A stretch of 64,000 bases of DNA from JAVJRN01 sp040218415 (GCA_040218415.1 JAVJRN010000041.1:62001-126000), one strand, 5' to 3'. Counted from the first letter of the stretch, positions 19,193 through 28,734 are shown. The notes: generated by a model not told the origin, from the sequence alone. Made by a program: numbers and translations.

Positions 19193-19289
19193 TGCGGAGA
19201 TTAAAACTCCATTCTCCTTATAATATGCGGAGATTAAGTGTGCCTTGCGGAGAATCTGTGTATATTTACCGTATTATATGCGGAGATTA
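19193..19289 (+). promoter_or_regulatory. Four TGCGGAGATTA direct repeats upstream of the Fic gene
   Basis: TGCGGAGATTA occurs at 19193-19203, 19226-19236 and 19279-19289, with a variant TGCGGAGAATC at 19246-19256. Start-to-start spacings are 33, 20 and 33 bp, so the array is symmetric in spacing and the last copy ends 2 bases before the Fic start codon. TATATTTAC (19260-19268) inside the array resembles a -7 box. This looks like an operator, perhaps for the winged-helix end of the Fic protein itself. Inference from position only. Confidence 0.6.
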
Positions 19290-19291
19290 TT

Positions 19292-20392
19292 ATGTGGATA
19301 TATAATTACCAGAACTGGCCAAATTTCACGTGGGATCAAGAGGAATTAGCCACTGAACTTACAGAGATAAGGCATCAGCAGGGGAAACTTTTGGGTCAAA
19401 TGGAACAATTGGGTTTTGATGCTAAATCAAAGGCATCTCTACAGATAGCCTCAGAAAATGTATTAAAATCGAGCTTAATTGAAGGAGAGCAACTACCAAA
19501 AGATGAGGTAAGGTCATCAGTAGCGCGAAGACTAGGACTGAATGTTGGAGGGTTAACTCCTTCTAGTAGAGAAGTTGATGGTGTTGTAGAAATGATGCTA
19601 GACGCCACATTGAACTACAATGATCGATTGACGCAGGATCGCCTATTTGGTTGGCACTCATCACTTTTCCCTGCGGGCAGAAGCGGCATGTATTCGATAG
19701 TCACCGGTAAATATCGAAACAACACGCCAGAAGACCCTATGCAGGTTGTTTCAGGCCCCATGGGGAAGGAACGTGTGCATTTTCAGGCTCCAGACGCTTC
19801 ATTGTTGGAGAATGAAATGCGTATGTTCCTCATGTGGTTTAATGGTAAAAGCAAAATAGATTATGTCTTAAAAGCAGCGATAGCACATTTTTGGTTTGTT
19901 ACACTGCACCCATTTGAAGATGGCAATGGACGTATGGCAAGAGCTATAGCAGATTTACTATTGGCAAAGTCAGATGACACTACTTTTCGCTTTTATAGTA
20001 TGTCTGCCCGAATAGAAAAGGAAAAAGAGGAATACTATAAACAGCTAGAGTACACACAAAAAGGAAATCTCGACATTACCGAATGGCTCCATTGGTTTTT
20101 GCAATGCTTACTCAGATCATTTGAAGATTCAAAGTTGATACTGGATGATGTCTTGTTTAAAGCTCATTTTTGGAATAATCGTCATTTATTGGGCATAAAC
20201 GCTAGACAGCAAAAGATGTTGGAAAAGCTCCTGGATGACTTTCAAGGAAAGCTGACCACCTCCAAATGGGCTAAAATGGCCAAAACCTCTCAAGACACTG
20301 CTGGTCGAGACATCAACGATTTAATAAAAAAAGGTGTACTAAAGAAGAACGATGCTGGTGGACGGAGTTCGAGTTATTTATTGGTGAGATGA
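19292..20392 (+). CDS. Fic family protein with N-terminal DUF4172 and C-terminal winged helix
   Basis: 366 residues starting at the ATG at 19292 (MWIYNYQNWPNFTWDQEEL), the usual N-terminus of DUF4172-Fic proteins. An ATG further upstream (19238) would place the repeat array inside the gene. The Fic core HPFEDGNGRMAR has the catalytic His. An inhibitory-helix motif SSLIEGEQL fits (S/T)xxxE(G/N), so the protein is probably self-inhibited and AMPylates or otherwise modifies a target when released. The last 60 residues look like a winged helix (LTTSKWAKMAKTSQDTAGRDINDL). Targets unknown; it may be a stand-alone toxin-like regulator. Confidence 0.92.
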   Translation: MWIYNYQNWPNFTWDQEELATELTEIRHQQGKLLGQMEQLGFDAKSKASLQIASENVLKSSLIEGEQLPKDEVRSSVARRLGLNVGGLTPSSREVDGVVEMMLDATLNYNDRLTQDRLFGWHSSLFPAGRSGMYSIVTGKYRNNTPEDPMQVVSGPMGKERVHFQAPDASLLENEMRMFLMWFNGKSKIDYVLKAAIAHFWFVTLHPFEDGNGRMARAIADLLLAKSDDTTFRFYSMSARIEKEKEEYYKQLEYTQKGNLDITEWLHWFLQCLLRSFEDSKLILDDVLFKAHFWNNRHLLGINARQQKMLEKLLDDFQGKLTTSKWAKMAKTSQDTAGRDINDLIKKGVLKKNDAGGRSSSYLLVR

Positions 20393-20512
20393 GTTAGACT
20401 GATTGTTTTACTCCCTACTCAAACAGCTCCTACTATTTTGGGAAATGATCAAATGAGCCATTACCTTTAGGTAACTTAAGTTTTCTTTTTTCAATCAAAT
20501 AAACACGATCCG

Positions 20513-20935
20513 TTGACTATTACTCGCCCGTTATTCCTACTCCTTTTTAGCCTTATCAGCATCATTTCCTTCGCTCAAAATAGCGATACCTCGACTGAAG
20601 AAGTATTCACTATTGTCGAAGAACAACCACAATATCCTGGAGGAATGGACGCTTTCCATAAAGCAATTGCAAATAATCTGAAGTATCCAAAACAGGCCAG
20701 AAAGCAGGGTATCGAGGGGCGTGTATATCTACAATTTATAGTCGATAAAAGTGGTGAAGTGAGAGAAATCAAAACTGTCAAGGGCATTGGGGGAGGTTGT
20801 GATGAGGAGGCCGAAAGAGTAATAAAGCTTACCGGTAAATGGAAGCCCGGAACCCAAAGTGGTAAACCTGTAAACGTAAGAATGGTATTGCCAATAATCT
20901 TTCAGTTACAGGACGACAAAAAAGGCAAAAAATAG
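20513..20935 (+). CDS. Small TonB C-terminal-domain protein, exported
   Basis: 140 residues from a TTG start; there is no in-frame ATG before the signal peptide (RPLFLLLFSLISIISFAQ). The rest is one TonB C-terminal domain: FPGG-like QYPGGMDAFHKAIANNLKYP, QGIEGRVYLQFIVDKSGEV, and VRMVLPIIFQL at the end. There is no transmembrane anchor beyond the cleavable signal, so it is not a full TonB and probably acts in the periplasm. A stand-alone gene between Fic and the gene-fragment scar. Confidence 0.8.
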   Translation: MTITRPLFLLLFSLISIISFAQNSDTSTEEVFTIVEEQPQYPGGMDAFHKAIANNLKYPKQARKQGIEGRVYLQFIVDKSGEVREIKTVKGIGGGCDEEAERVIKLTGKWKPGTQSGKPVNVRMVLPIIFQLQDDKKGKK

Positions 20936-20976
20936 AGACTAATCATCCAATAAAGCCTCAGGTTGTAGCTTTATGA

Positions 20977-21275
20977 TCACTCTACCCAAGCTTCCACCTG
21001 CACCGAATTATCAGGATATCGCATTCGGATAAAAAAATCCTGAAGATCAAAACCATCTTTTTGTGCCATATCTCTAAGCATGTTCTCTACTCTCGGTATC
21101 GGAGGTCGCACCATAGGGTTCATAGAAAAAAAACCACATATCGTTCTTTGGAAACATACTCTCTCACCTCAAAGCCAGCCGGCAGTTCAGTCATTCTATT
21201 TTCTAATGTAATACCGATAAACTGCATGCGCATTTTTTCGTCAAGCGTGTCAGGCAAGTAATCTACGGTTGTGAT
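20977..21275 (-). pseudogene. 3' fragment of a duplicated gene, frameshifted (copy of the gene at 35787)
   Basis: About 300 bp closely match (roughly 95% by eye) the last 100 codons of the intact gene at 35787-36326, beginning at the same TGA stop. The copy has lost one base in an A-run (eight A at 21125-21132 against AAAGAAAAA in the intact gene), which shifts the frame, and it lacks the whole N-terminal half with the membrane anchor and start. The match ends at about 21275, where a different fragment begins. It therefore cannot be expressed as a normal protein. Confidence 0.85.
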
Positions 21276-21277
21276 TC

Positions 21278-21487
21278 CGAATTCCATCAAAAAACCTAAT
21301 CACGCTAATTCCTTATCACTTTATGCGGGTGCACCGATCATATGTAGTAGATACTCCATTGATAAGCGAAATTCTTCTCAATAATCAAATGTTAAAAATT
21401 GCTTTACCCGAAATTCCCATTGGCATGAAGAATAAACAAAACTTTACGATCCCTTTTCAGAATGATATAGGCATTCAATTCATTTGA
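21278..21487 (+). pseudogene. C-terminal fragment of a LytTR DNA-binding domain
   Basis: The frame ending at the TGA at 21485-21487 reads IPYHFMRVHRSYVVDTPL, then ISEILLNN and LPEIPIGMKNKQNF. This matches the second half of the LytTR domain (consensus F-x-RVHRSYIVN ... IPIGRSYK). The region encoding the receiver or sensor and the first half of LytTR is missing, and the frame stays open back to the junction with the neighbouring gene fragment. An ATG at 21323 would give a 54-residue product, unlikely to be functional. It fills most of the 613-bp gap between the TonB-domain gene and the M14 gene. Confidence 0.65.
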
Positions 21488-21548
21488 ATAATCTCCTTTA
21501 TCTAACCTAATTTTTAGAAATAAGTAAACTAATTGAAGCTAAAAGTAG

Positions 21549-22763
21549 CTATTCCACGCTATCCAGAAGTGCTTGCATGACTCCTCTGGCAGCAGCCCTT
21601 CCTTTTAGTTCTATAACTTCCTCTGGCGTAGAGTCTCCTACTTCGTAAGTAATGCCTTCTGCTTTAAATGCCGAATAAAACCAACTTTTGGACACAGGTT
21701 TGGTCACTGCAGAAGGTTTTTCATTTACTTTATAGTTGTCAATTTGGCGCTCCATACTCGCAAATACTTGCTGCCTGATGTCAGGATAAGCCGATAAGGT
21801 ATCGTTTGTATAAAAGACATCTTTATAAGTGCTGTGAAAATCGACTCCAAAAACAACCTTATTTTCCTTACTTTCATTGAAAATATGACGAGCAACAAGC
21901 GACACTTCTGGCTGCATGTAAGCAGCCCAATCACGATTCAAATCTACTCCACCTGCGCCATGACGCCAATGCCCCATATCTACACCATCGGGGTTTAAGA
22001 TCGGGAATACCAAGACACGAAATCTGTCTCTAAATGACACGGACAATTCTTCATTTTTCAGTAGCTCATCTACAAAATATTCCATCGCTTGATATCCAGT
22101 AACTTCTGGCGGATGCTGCCTACTCAATACCACCAGCATTGGCTTAGCCGTCAAAGTACCTTCATCGATATCCAAAACAAAAAGATCTTTTCCCAGCTTA
22201 CTCTTCCCTATTACCTCCAATTTAGTTGCTTCGTTTAACGTAATCTTATCAGCCCATTGCCTTACATCGGAGGAAGTAATGATCTCCTGACCCGCCACCC
22301 ACAAAGGACGATTTGCTTCAAGCGATACACGTAAATATTCGAACGTGCCTTCTTCATCATTGATCACTGCTAAGGAATCGGCATTGAGCCAAACTTTACC
22401 ATCTTTGCTCAATTTTGGGTAGTATCGATGCAAGTATTTACCATAATTGAAGGAGAGATAAATATCCTTATTCATACTCGACAAAATTCGAAAAGCATAC
22501 CACGGGCTAGAGTTAATCGGTTCGTTTTCTGGTAAAATACTAACCTGAAAAATCGAGTCATTTAACCGTTCAAAACCATTCAATCGCGCACCGTCAAACA
22601 GGTTGTCGGCTTGTACAAGACTATCGTTATCAAACACCTTTTTTTCTTGTGTGGCAATTATTTTATCCGATGTATCAAAAGGTTGAGGAAACTCAAAAAC
22701 CGGCAAAGCAGGTTGCTGACTACAACCTAAAACCAATAGACTTAAAATAAGAAGGTATCGCAT
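21549..22763 (-). CDS. M14 family zinc carboxypeptidase-like lipoprotein
   Basis: 404 residues with a lipoprotein signal (LLILSLLVLGC, Cys at 14). After a beta-rich N-terminal domain the M14 fold has the metal motif HPPE (RQHPPEVTGYQ), NPDGVD and DLNRDW around the substrate Arg/Asn, a third metal His in DFHSTY, and a catalytic Glu in TYEVGDST. All key residues appear present. As a membrane-anchored enzyme it probably trims peptides or cell-wall fragments. It overlaps the upstream T9SS gene by one base (TAATG) and ends the long SusCD-led block. Confidence 0.88.
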   Translation of the reverse strand: MRYLLILSLLVLGCSQQPALPVFEFPQPFDTSDKIIATQEKKVFDNDSLVQADNLFDGARLNGFERLNDSIFQVSILPENEPINSSPWYAFRILSSMNKDIYLSFNYGKYLHRYYPKLSKDGKVWLNADSLAVINDEEGTFEYLRVSLEANRPLWVAGQEIITSSDVRQWADKITLNEATKLEVIGKSKLGKDLFVLDIDEGTLTAKPMLVVLSRQHPPEVTGYQAMEYFVDELLKNEELSVSFRDRFRVLVFPILNPDGVDMGHWRHGAGGVDLNRDWAAYMQPEVSLVARHIFNESKENKVVFGVDFHSTYKDVFYTNDTLSAYPDIRQQVFASMERQIDNYKVNEKPSAVTKPVSKSWFYSAFKAEGITYEVGDSTPEEVIELKGRAAARGVMQALLDSVE

Positions 22764-24022
22764 TACTTGGTTTTTACCATTTTACCATTGCTAATTATTG
22801 AAAGGTTTTTGTCCAAAATCTGATAATAATATATGCCTGATGTCAATGTGGATAGATCAATTTTTTTCCAATTTCTTGGCTTTAGTTCAAGGATTAGTTG
22901 CCCTGTTGCATTGTACACCATCAGTAAATCGGCATAATATGAGTCTTGTACTGTTACCTCGCTATCAAATGGATTAGGGTAAATTAGTCCATCGTGATAA
23001 AATTGATCACTCGTGAGTGGTTCTGTTTTAATACAATCAAAAACGCGTTTCATAGGCTCAATCCATCGAACCCAGCCAGTTTGATCTGATCTAAACATGG
23101 CAAGTTCTTGTTCGACGTGGATAAATTGTCCTTGCGAAACCGATGATCCAGTTCTGCAAGGCTCACTGCTTCCATTGATTAACCTACCTTGGGTGTTGGT
23201 AAAGGCAAGGAGCCGCTCCCAATCTAAGTCGAGATGGCCAGCACGAAAGGTTAACGTAGGGTCTTCTGTATTCATTTCAGCAATAAGCTCACTGATATAG
23301 TCTGTTTGCGGTGTAACTCGCGTTCCATTACTCAAAATAGCATTTGGATCACCCGCACGTTTTCCAAATCCGTGAAATTGAATAAAAACTGTACTTGGAT
23401 TCGCCTGCAGTAAAAATTCGGTCGTTTTTTGAAATATGCCATCAGCATTATGCGCCTGATCCGAAATGCGAAAAGGACCATTGGCGCCACATGCGGTAGT
23501 TGTGCCTGAGCAGCTTGAAAGTGAGCCGCTATTGCAGCGATGAGTGCCTCCTATAAAAAGAGCTTTGGCGTCAAGTTCAAGAAAAGTGAAGATGCCTTGC
23601 TTTCCTGTATTCGTATCAAACATCGGATGTGGACATTGAATAACCACATTGTCTCTACAAGGATTTTGAGAAATCACATAAATCCCCCAATGGTTTTGGG
23701 AAGTAACTTCTCGCTCTATCACGGAGTATTTCGTATTGGAAGCCGTCTCCAGAAAGTGAACTAATCTGTATCCTAGTCCGCTCAAAATCTCACTCGCAGA
23801 AACAAGATCGTTTTGCAATACCAGTTCCATGGCATCATTCCAAGCTTCCTTTTGGCCATTCGTTGCATCCAAATAGTTATTGCCCTCGGTTGAGGGCAAT
23901 GCGGAAATTTTCAGCGTGATATAATCAAAAAGACTTCCTTCAGCAGGAACCTGCGCAAGGCAATTTGCTACAATTAGTATTTGCAATAATAAATAGCCGA
24001 CTGCCCTGCTCACATCCTTCAT
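22763..24022 (-). CDS. Secreted protein of unknown family with T9SS sorting tail
   Basis: 419 residues. A signal peptide (VGYLLLQILIVANCLAQ) precedes a globular domain with notable motifs: CPHPMFDTNTG, LFIGGTHRCNSG, PFRISDQAHN, and IQFHGFGKRAGDPN, several with His, Asp and Cys that could bind metal. I cannot name the family; the His/Asp set would suit a hydrolase. The last 80 residues are a T9SS type A sorting domain (YPNPFDSEVTV ... GIYYYQI ... KMVKTK), so it is exported across the outer membrane. It lies 18 bp after the lamin-tail protein and overlaps the M14 gene. Confidence 0.75.
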   Translation of the reverse strand: MKDVSRAVGYLLLQILIVANCLAQVPAEGSLFDYITLKISALPSTEGNNYLDATNGQKEAWNDAMELVLQNDLVSASEILSGLGYRLVHFLETASNTKYSVIEREVTSQNHWGIYVISQNPCRDNVVIQCPHPMFDTNTGKQGIFTFLELDAKALFIGGTHRCNSGSLSSCSGTTTACGANGPFRISDQAHNADGIFQKTTEFLLQANPSTVFIQFHGFGKRAGDPNAILSNGTRVTPQTDYISELIAEMNTEDPTLTFRAGHLDLDWERLLAFTNTQGRLINGSSEPCRTGSSVSQGQFIHVEQELAMFRSDQTGWVRWIEPMKRVFDCIKTEPLTSDQFYHDGLIYPNPFDSEVTVQDSYYADLLMVYNATGQLILELKPRNWKKIDLSTLTSGIYYYQILDKNLSIISNGKMVKTK

Positions 24023-24039
24023 CGTATTTTTTGTTTTTT

Positions 24040-27000
24040 TTAGTCCTTTATATATAGTTTACCTTTTTCCAGAAGTGTTCCTGTTTTAGCTACTGTCAAT
24101 TCGTAGATGTACATTCCTCCCTCAAAGTCGGCTAGTTTGTATTGCTTCAAAGTGCCCGCCTTTATTTGATAATTCACTATTTTTTGTCCGGAAAGCCCAA
24201 ACAAAACAAAACGAATATCTTCAGTATACTTTTGAGCGTCGATAGTCACCTGGTCGACAACAGGATTTGGATAAATACTGAGTCTATTTACAAGTAAAGT
24301 ATTTAATACAGTAGACTGAAAGGATGTTCCATCGGATTTTCTTCCCGGAGAATATAGCGCTCCGCTTGCGTTGGCTATGGTCGAATGTTTGACGAATCCA
24401 CCTGTGTAATCAGGATCTCGCGAAATCGATTGATTGTCCCCTGCTGAAGTACCATACTCTGTCTTTGCAGCGATGGTTGACGAACTCGTGAAAATAGTGA
24501 TTGTTTCTCCATTATCATCCAAATCTAAGCCGCCTTCCGAAGATAATTGAATCTGACTTCCACCAAAACTGCCCACAGGAATACCTCCACTGAAAACCAC
24601 CAGGGCTTTGCCTGGTTCTAGCCGAGTACCAAAATCGAAAATATGCCTCACCTGTGTGCCATCATGAAATTCCCAACCGCTCATATCAATGGTAGTCTCC
24701 GAAATATTTACTATTTCTATAAACTCATCGGTAGAATCGTCGGTAATCCCATCGCCATTAGCATCACCTGCAGCTCCTCCAGCTGGATCGGCATGAATCT
24801 CATTAAAAGCCAATGGCACATCGTCATCTACAACTATTAATTCAAATGTAGCAGGTATTCCTGTTTTTGCCAGATTTCCTCCTGTCACATTAATAATTTC
24901 CATGATAAACAATTCATCACCTTCTGCTTCCTCGTCATTTATCACCGATACAGTAACGGACTGATTTGCATCGCTCCCTGCCGGAAATGTTATTGTCTGT
25001 ATAGAAAATGTAATGTCAGATTCATAGCCCACGGTTGAAATAATTACATCGGCTGTCGTAGCGTTCGTATCGTCAGGACGCACTATTTCCAATTCTATGG
25101 TCAAAGCATTTGTTGTATTTTCTCCGACACCTCCTGATGAACTGGCAAACTTCACCTCAGTCGCGGTGGCTATAGCAAATGGAGTTCCATCGACTTTGGT
25201 TCCCGGCGATATTTCTCTGTCACCCAATGTTGGATGCGGAGAATAAGGTCCTGTTACGTCAGGAATTCTTGTGATAGATTGTGCTCTAACCTGCCCACCA
25301 TATGGAAATTCTAAAACTGTTTCTCCGCTGGTATTTCTAATGATAATAACATCTCCGGAGTTGGTAAGACCCAAACCTTGACTAGCTTGTGAGGCTAGTT
25401 GAACCTGTGAACCTCCGAAATCACCCTGCGGATTTCCTCCACCAAAAACCACGATAGCACCTCCGGCATTGAGTACAGTTCCTGCCGGAAAAACATGCCT
25501 CAGCGGATCAAAGGATGTCACCTGATCGTAAACTTTCCAACCACTAATATCCAGATCAGTGGACCCGGCATTTACGAATTCAATAAACTCATCTTCTTCA
25601 AAATCAGCAGAACCATCGCCATTGGAATCTACGGTAGGTCGTCCGTCGGCAGAAGCATCCGCCCCTGCCGGCCAAGCCATGTACTCGTTAATCTCAAGTG
25701 ACGAAGCGGCCAAGTCATTGTCTTGTATAATTAACTCATAGATAGTATTTGCACCCAGTTCAGCATTCACACCTCCGGCAAGATTTTTTAATTCAAACTG
25801 TAAAGTATCTGTTGGTTCAACATCCGCATCATCCGTGATCGTAATGGTTATAGACTGTGTAGTAGCACTCCCGGCAGGAAAAGTCAAAGTTTGCGTTGCA
25901 AAACTTTCGATATCGGTCGCAGAACCTTTCACTAATTCAATATCAACTGTTGTTGCATCACTACTGCTTGGCGTTGTGATTATAATATCAATTGATACTG
26001 GATCGTCTCCCTCTCTAGCAACTAAAGTCGATGAAGCGAATGAAACTACAGTTGCTTCCGGAACAATGAAAAATGAGCCGTCGACCTTCAAGCCTGGAGA
26101 AAAAAGAGCTCCATTGGCTCCATTGGCGGTGCTATGAGCGACCATATTGGTTCCTGTAATATCAGGGTCAAGTGTCCATGACTGATCATTGTTGAAATCA
26201 GGTATGCTAAAAATGACCACTGTATCTTGGTTACTATCTACTATCCTTAGTTCTTCATTGGAATTGGTAATTCCCAAAGAGCCCGAAGAAGCAGTTTGCA
26301 CTATACTACTTCCAAAAGTCCCTGTTGGAGCGCCTCCACCAAAAACGACTAATGCTCCTCCAGCAGGAATAATACTATTGTCAGGAAAAATATGTCTTAC
26401 TAGCACCTGCGAGTTGGTATCCAATACTTGCCAACCAGAAACATCTAAGTTACTTACACCACTGTTCACAAATTCAATAAACTCATCTTCTGACGCTGAT
26501 CTGGTTCCATCTCCATTTGCATCGCCTGTGGCATCTCCCGCAGGGTCGGCATGTACCTCATTGATAATGAGAGTCGATGGCGGTTTCGTGCCAAATGAAG
26601 TACCATCCAATTTTTTACCAGGAGAATATAAAGCGCCATTGGTACCCGTAGCGGTACTATGTGCTACGAAATCACCACTCACATCTGGGTCTCGCGACCA
26701 TGACTGATTATTATTATAATCGAGAAAACCATGTACCAGCACAGTATCCATAGTGGCATTGACTACTCTAAGCTCTTCATTAGAATTACTAATACCTAAG
26801 GCACCTGATGTTGCAGTTTGGACAAGCCCTAACCCAAAATCACCTGTTGGAACACCGCCTCCAAAAACAACGATAGCTCCACCTGGTTCTAATATCGTGT
26901 TGGCAGGAAAAACATGTCTTTGCAATACCTGAGAATTAGTATCTAACACTTGCCAGCCAGAAATATCCAAAGAAGAATTTCCAGCATTCACAAACTCAAT

Positions 27001-28734
27001 AAATTCATCGTCGGATGCTGATCGGGTACCATCACCATTGGCATCTCCTGCAAGGTCAGCGGCCGGATCGGCATGAATTTCATTAATTACAAGTTTTCCA
27101 AAATTACCAGCAGTTCCATCAATTTTAGTGCCCGGAGAAAAAAGCGCTCCACCCGAACCAGCTGCGGTAGAATGTGCAACAAAATCCCCAGTAAAATCCG
27201 GATCACGGGTCCAGGACTGATCGTTGTTATAGTCCGCAACGCCGTGAATGATTACTGTGTCTAACAGTCTATTCACTATCCTTAGCTCCTCGTTGGTATT
27301 GGAAATACCCAAAGCACCAGTCGAAGCTATTTGAACAATACTTCCACCAAAATCACCCGTAGGCGTACCGCCACCAAAAAGAACAATCATTCCTCCCGAA
27401 GGAACGATGGTATGAGCGGGAAAAATATGTCTCACCAAGACTTGCGAGTTGGTATCGAGCACCTGCCAACCAGAAATATCCAGTGGATAGTTTCCTGTAT
27501 TGGCAAATTCAATAAATTCATCTTCTGAGGCTGATCGCGTTCCATCGCCATTGGCATCTCCTGTGAGATCGGATGCTGGGTCGGCATGAATTTCATTGAT
27601 GATCAGTTTTCCAAAATTATAAGGCGTACCGTCAGGTCGTGTGCCTGGAGAAAAAAGCGCCCCATTCGCCTCAGACAATCCTGAATGAATAGAGAAGTCT
27701 CCTGACAAATCTGGATTACGGTTAAATGATGCATCATCATTAAAATCCGCAAACCCTACAACTATTATTGTATCTTCTAGCGCATTGACCACTAAAAGTT
27801 GCTCGTTAGTATTGCTTATACCTAAAGTACCTGAGGAAGCGACTTGAACGAGACTTCCTCCAAAATCCCCTGAGGGTGTCCCGCCTCCAAAAAGCACCAT
27901 TGCACCTCCGGTTGGAATAACAGAATTAGCTGGAAAGATATGGCGTACAAGTACTTGAGAGTTCGTATCTAAAACTTGCCAACCAGAAACATCAAGTGGA
28001 CTATTTCCTATATTCAAAAATTCTATAAACTCATCTTCGGAAGCCGACCTTGCACCATCTCCATTCGCGTCTCCTGCAATGCCTGATGCAGGATCAGCGT
28101 GAATTTCATTGATCAATAATTTTCCAAAACTAAATGGAGTACCATCAGCTTTGGTTCCTGGAGAGAACAGTAAACCTTCCGAAGTAAGTACCTCGGCATG
28201 ACCAGCAAATTCTCCTGTCAACTCAGGTTCTCTGCTCCATGACATTTGCGTAACAGTATTTCCTATACCTGCCACTAGAACCGTGTCATTGTTAAGATCA
28301 ACCAATCGTAACTCTTCGTTTGAATTGGTAATGTTGAGTGAGCCAGTAGAAGCAGTTTGCACGATACTTCCTCCAAAATCTCCTGTGGGTTTTCCTCCAC
28401 CAAATAATACCAATGCCGCTCCTGCAGGCACGACAGTATTGCTAGGGAATACGTGTCGCAGCGTTACCACGGAGTTGGTATCTAGCAATTGCCACCCCGA
28501 TATATCTAAAGCATTTTGCGATATATTGACGAATTCGATGAACTCATCCTCAGATGCAGAGCGTGTGCCATCTCCGTTTGTATCTCCGGGCATTTCATTA
28601 CCATTATTAGATGGTGGGTCAGCCATGATTTCGTTGATTACCAGACTTTGTCCAATACTAGAATATCCGATAATGGTTAGCAGTAGTACCAAGCCAAATC
28701 TTAGCAAGGCCTTAGTTTCGTAATTTTTATGCAT
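24040..28734 (-). CDS. Giant secreted protein: seven lamin-tail domains, two Calx-beta domains, T9SS tail
   Basis: 1564 residues from the ATG at 28734; an ATG 13 codons upstream would overlap susD. After the signal peptide come five closely similar lamin-tail (LTD) units, each opening with INEIxADP, a Ca-binding-like GDxNGDGTRSASEDEFIEF and SGWQVLDTNSQV. Then follow a Calx-beta domain, a sixth LTD, a second Calx-beta and a seventh LTD. The C-terminus is a T9SS sorting domain (IYPNPVVDQVTI ... GMYIYELTV ... KGKLYIKD). LTDs in secreted bacterial proteins are often next to nucleases, but none is fused here. It is likely a surface or secreted adhesin-like scaffold. It directly follows the SusCD genes. 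Confidence 0.9.
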   Translation of the reverse strand: MHKNYETKALLRFGLVLLLTIIGYSSIGQSLVINEIMADPPSNNGNEMPGDTNGDGTRSASEDEFIEFVNISQNALDISGWQLLDTNSVVTLRHVFPSNTVVPAGAALVLFGGGKPTGDFGGSIVQTASTGSLNITNSNEELRLVDLNNDTVLVAGIGNTVTQMSWSREPELTGEFAGHAEVLTSEGLLFSPGTKADGTPFSFGKLLINEIHADPASGIAGDANGDGARSASEDEFIEFLNIGNSPLDVSGWQVLDTNSQVLVRHIFPANSVIPTGGAMVLFGGGTPSGDFGGSLVQVASSGTLGISNTNEQLLVVNALEDTIIVVGFADFNDDASFNRNPDLSGDFSIHSGLSEANGALFSPGTRPDGTPYNFGKLIINEIHADPASDLTGDANGDGTRSASEDEFIEFANTGNYPLDISGWQVLDTNSQVLVRHIFPAHTIVPSGGMIVLFGGGTPTGDFGGSIVQIASTGALGISNTNEELRIVNRLLDTVIIHGVADYNNDQSWTRDPDFTGDFVAHSTAAGSGGALFSPGTKIDGTAGNFGKLVINEIHADPAADLAGDANGDGTRSASDDEFIEFVNAGNSSLDISGWQVLDTNSQVLQRHVFPANTILEPGGAIVVFGGGVPTGDFGLGLVQTATSGALGISNSNEELRVVNATMDTVLVHGFLDYNNNQSWSRDPDVSGDFVAHSTATGTNGALYSPGKKLDGTSFGTKPPSTLIINEVHADPAGDATGDANGDGTRSASEDEFIEFVNSGVSNLDVSGWQVLDTNSQVLVRHIFPDNSIIPAGGALVVFGGGAPTGTFGSSIVQTASSGSLGITNSNEELRIVDSNQDTVVIFSIPDFNNDQSWTLDPDITGTNMVAHSTANGANGALFSPGLKVDGSFFIVPEATVVSFASSTLVAREGDDPVSIDIIITTPSSSDATTVDIELVKGSATDIESFATQTLTFPAGSATTQSITITITDDADVEPTDTLQFELKNLAGGVNAELGANTIYELIIQDNDLAASSLEINEYMAWPAGADASADGRPTVDSNGDGSADFEEDEFIEFVNAGSTDLDISGWKVYDQVTSFDPLRHVFPAGTVLNAGGAIVVFGGGNPQGDFGGSQVQLASQASQGLGLTNSGDVIIIRNTSGETVLEFPYGGQVRAQSITRIPDVTGPYSPHPTLGDREISPGTKVDGTPFAIATATEVKFASSSGGVGENTTNALTIELEIVRPDDTNATTADVIISTVGYESDITFSIQTITFPAGSDANQSVTVSVINDEEAEGDELFIMEIINVTGGNLAKTGIPATFELIVVDDDVPLAFNEIHADPAGGAAGDANGDGITDDSTDEFIEIVNISETTIDMSGWEFHDGTQVRHIFDFGTRLEPGKALVVFSGGIPVGSFGGSQIQLSSEGGLDLDDNGETITIFTSSSTIAAKTEYGTSAGDNQSISRDPDYTGGFVKHSTIANASGALYSPGRKSDGTSFQSTVLNTLLVNRLSIYPNPVVDQVTIDAQKYTEDIRFVLFGLSGQKIVNYQIKAGTLKQYKLADFEGGMYIYELTVAKTGTLLEKGKLYIKD
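26500..28660 (-). repeat. Tandem ~0.5-kb coding repeats (LTD units 1-5)
   Basis: Five successive segments starting near 28650, 28105, 27595, 27085 and 26560 encode near-identical blocks of about 170-185 residues, a period of about 510-545 bp. Similarity is visible at DNA level, for example in the GTATCTAAYACTTGCCARCC-like stretch that recurs in each. Such arrays can gain or lose units by recombination. The sixth and seventh LTDs (near 25690 and 24800) are more diverged and are separated by Calx-beta domains. Confidence 0.85.

Noticed and set aside
21297..21487. Minus-strand reading that resembles a NUDIX fragment (LKRDRKVLFILHANGNFG)
   Set aside because: The plus-strand LytTR match over the same bases is longer and fits a full consensus; the minus reading stops after about 25 residues and is taken as chance.
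26500..28660. Repeat array as a possible CRISPR
   Set aside because: The units are 510-545 bp, in frame, and encode protein domains; there are no short identical repeats with unique spacers.
24040..28734. Many plus-strand ORFs of 60-170 codons opposite the lamin-tail gene
   Set aside because: They are antisense shadows of the repeated coding units; composition is low-complexity and no start context or signal supports them.
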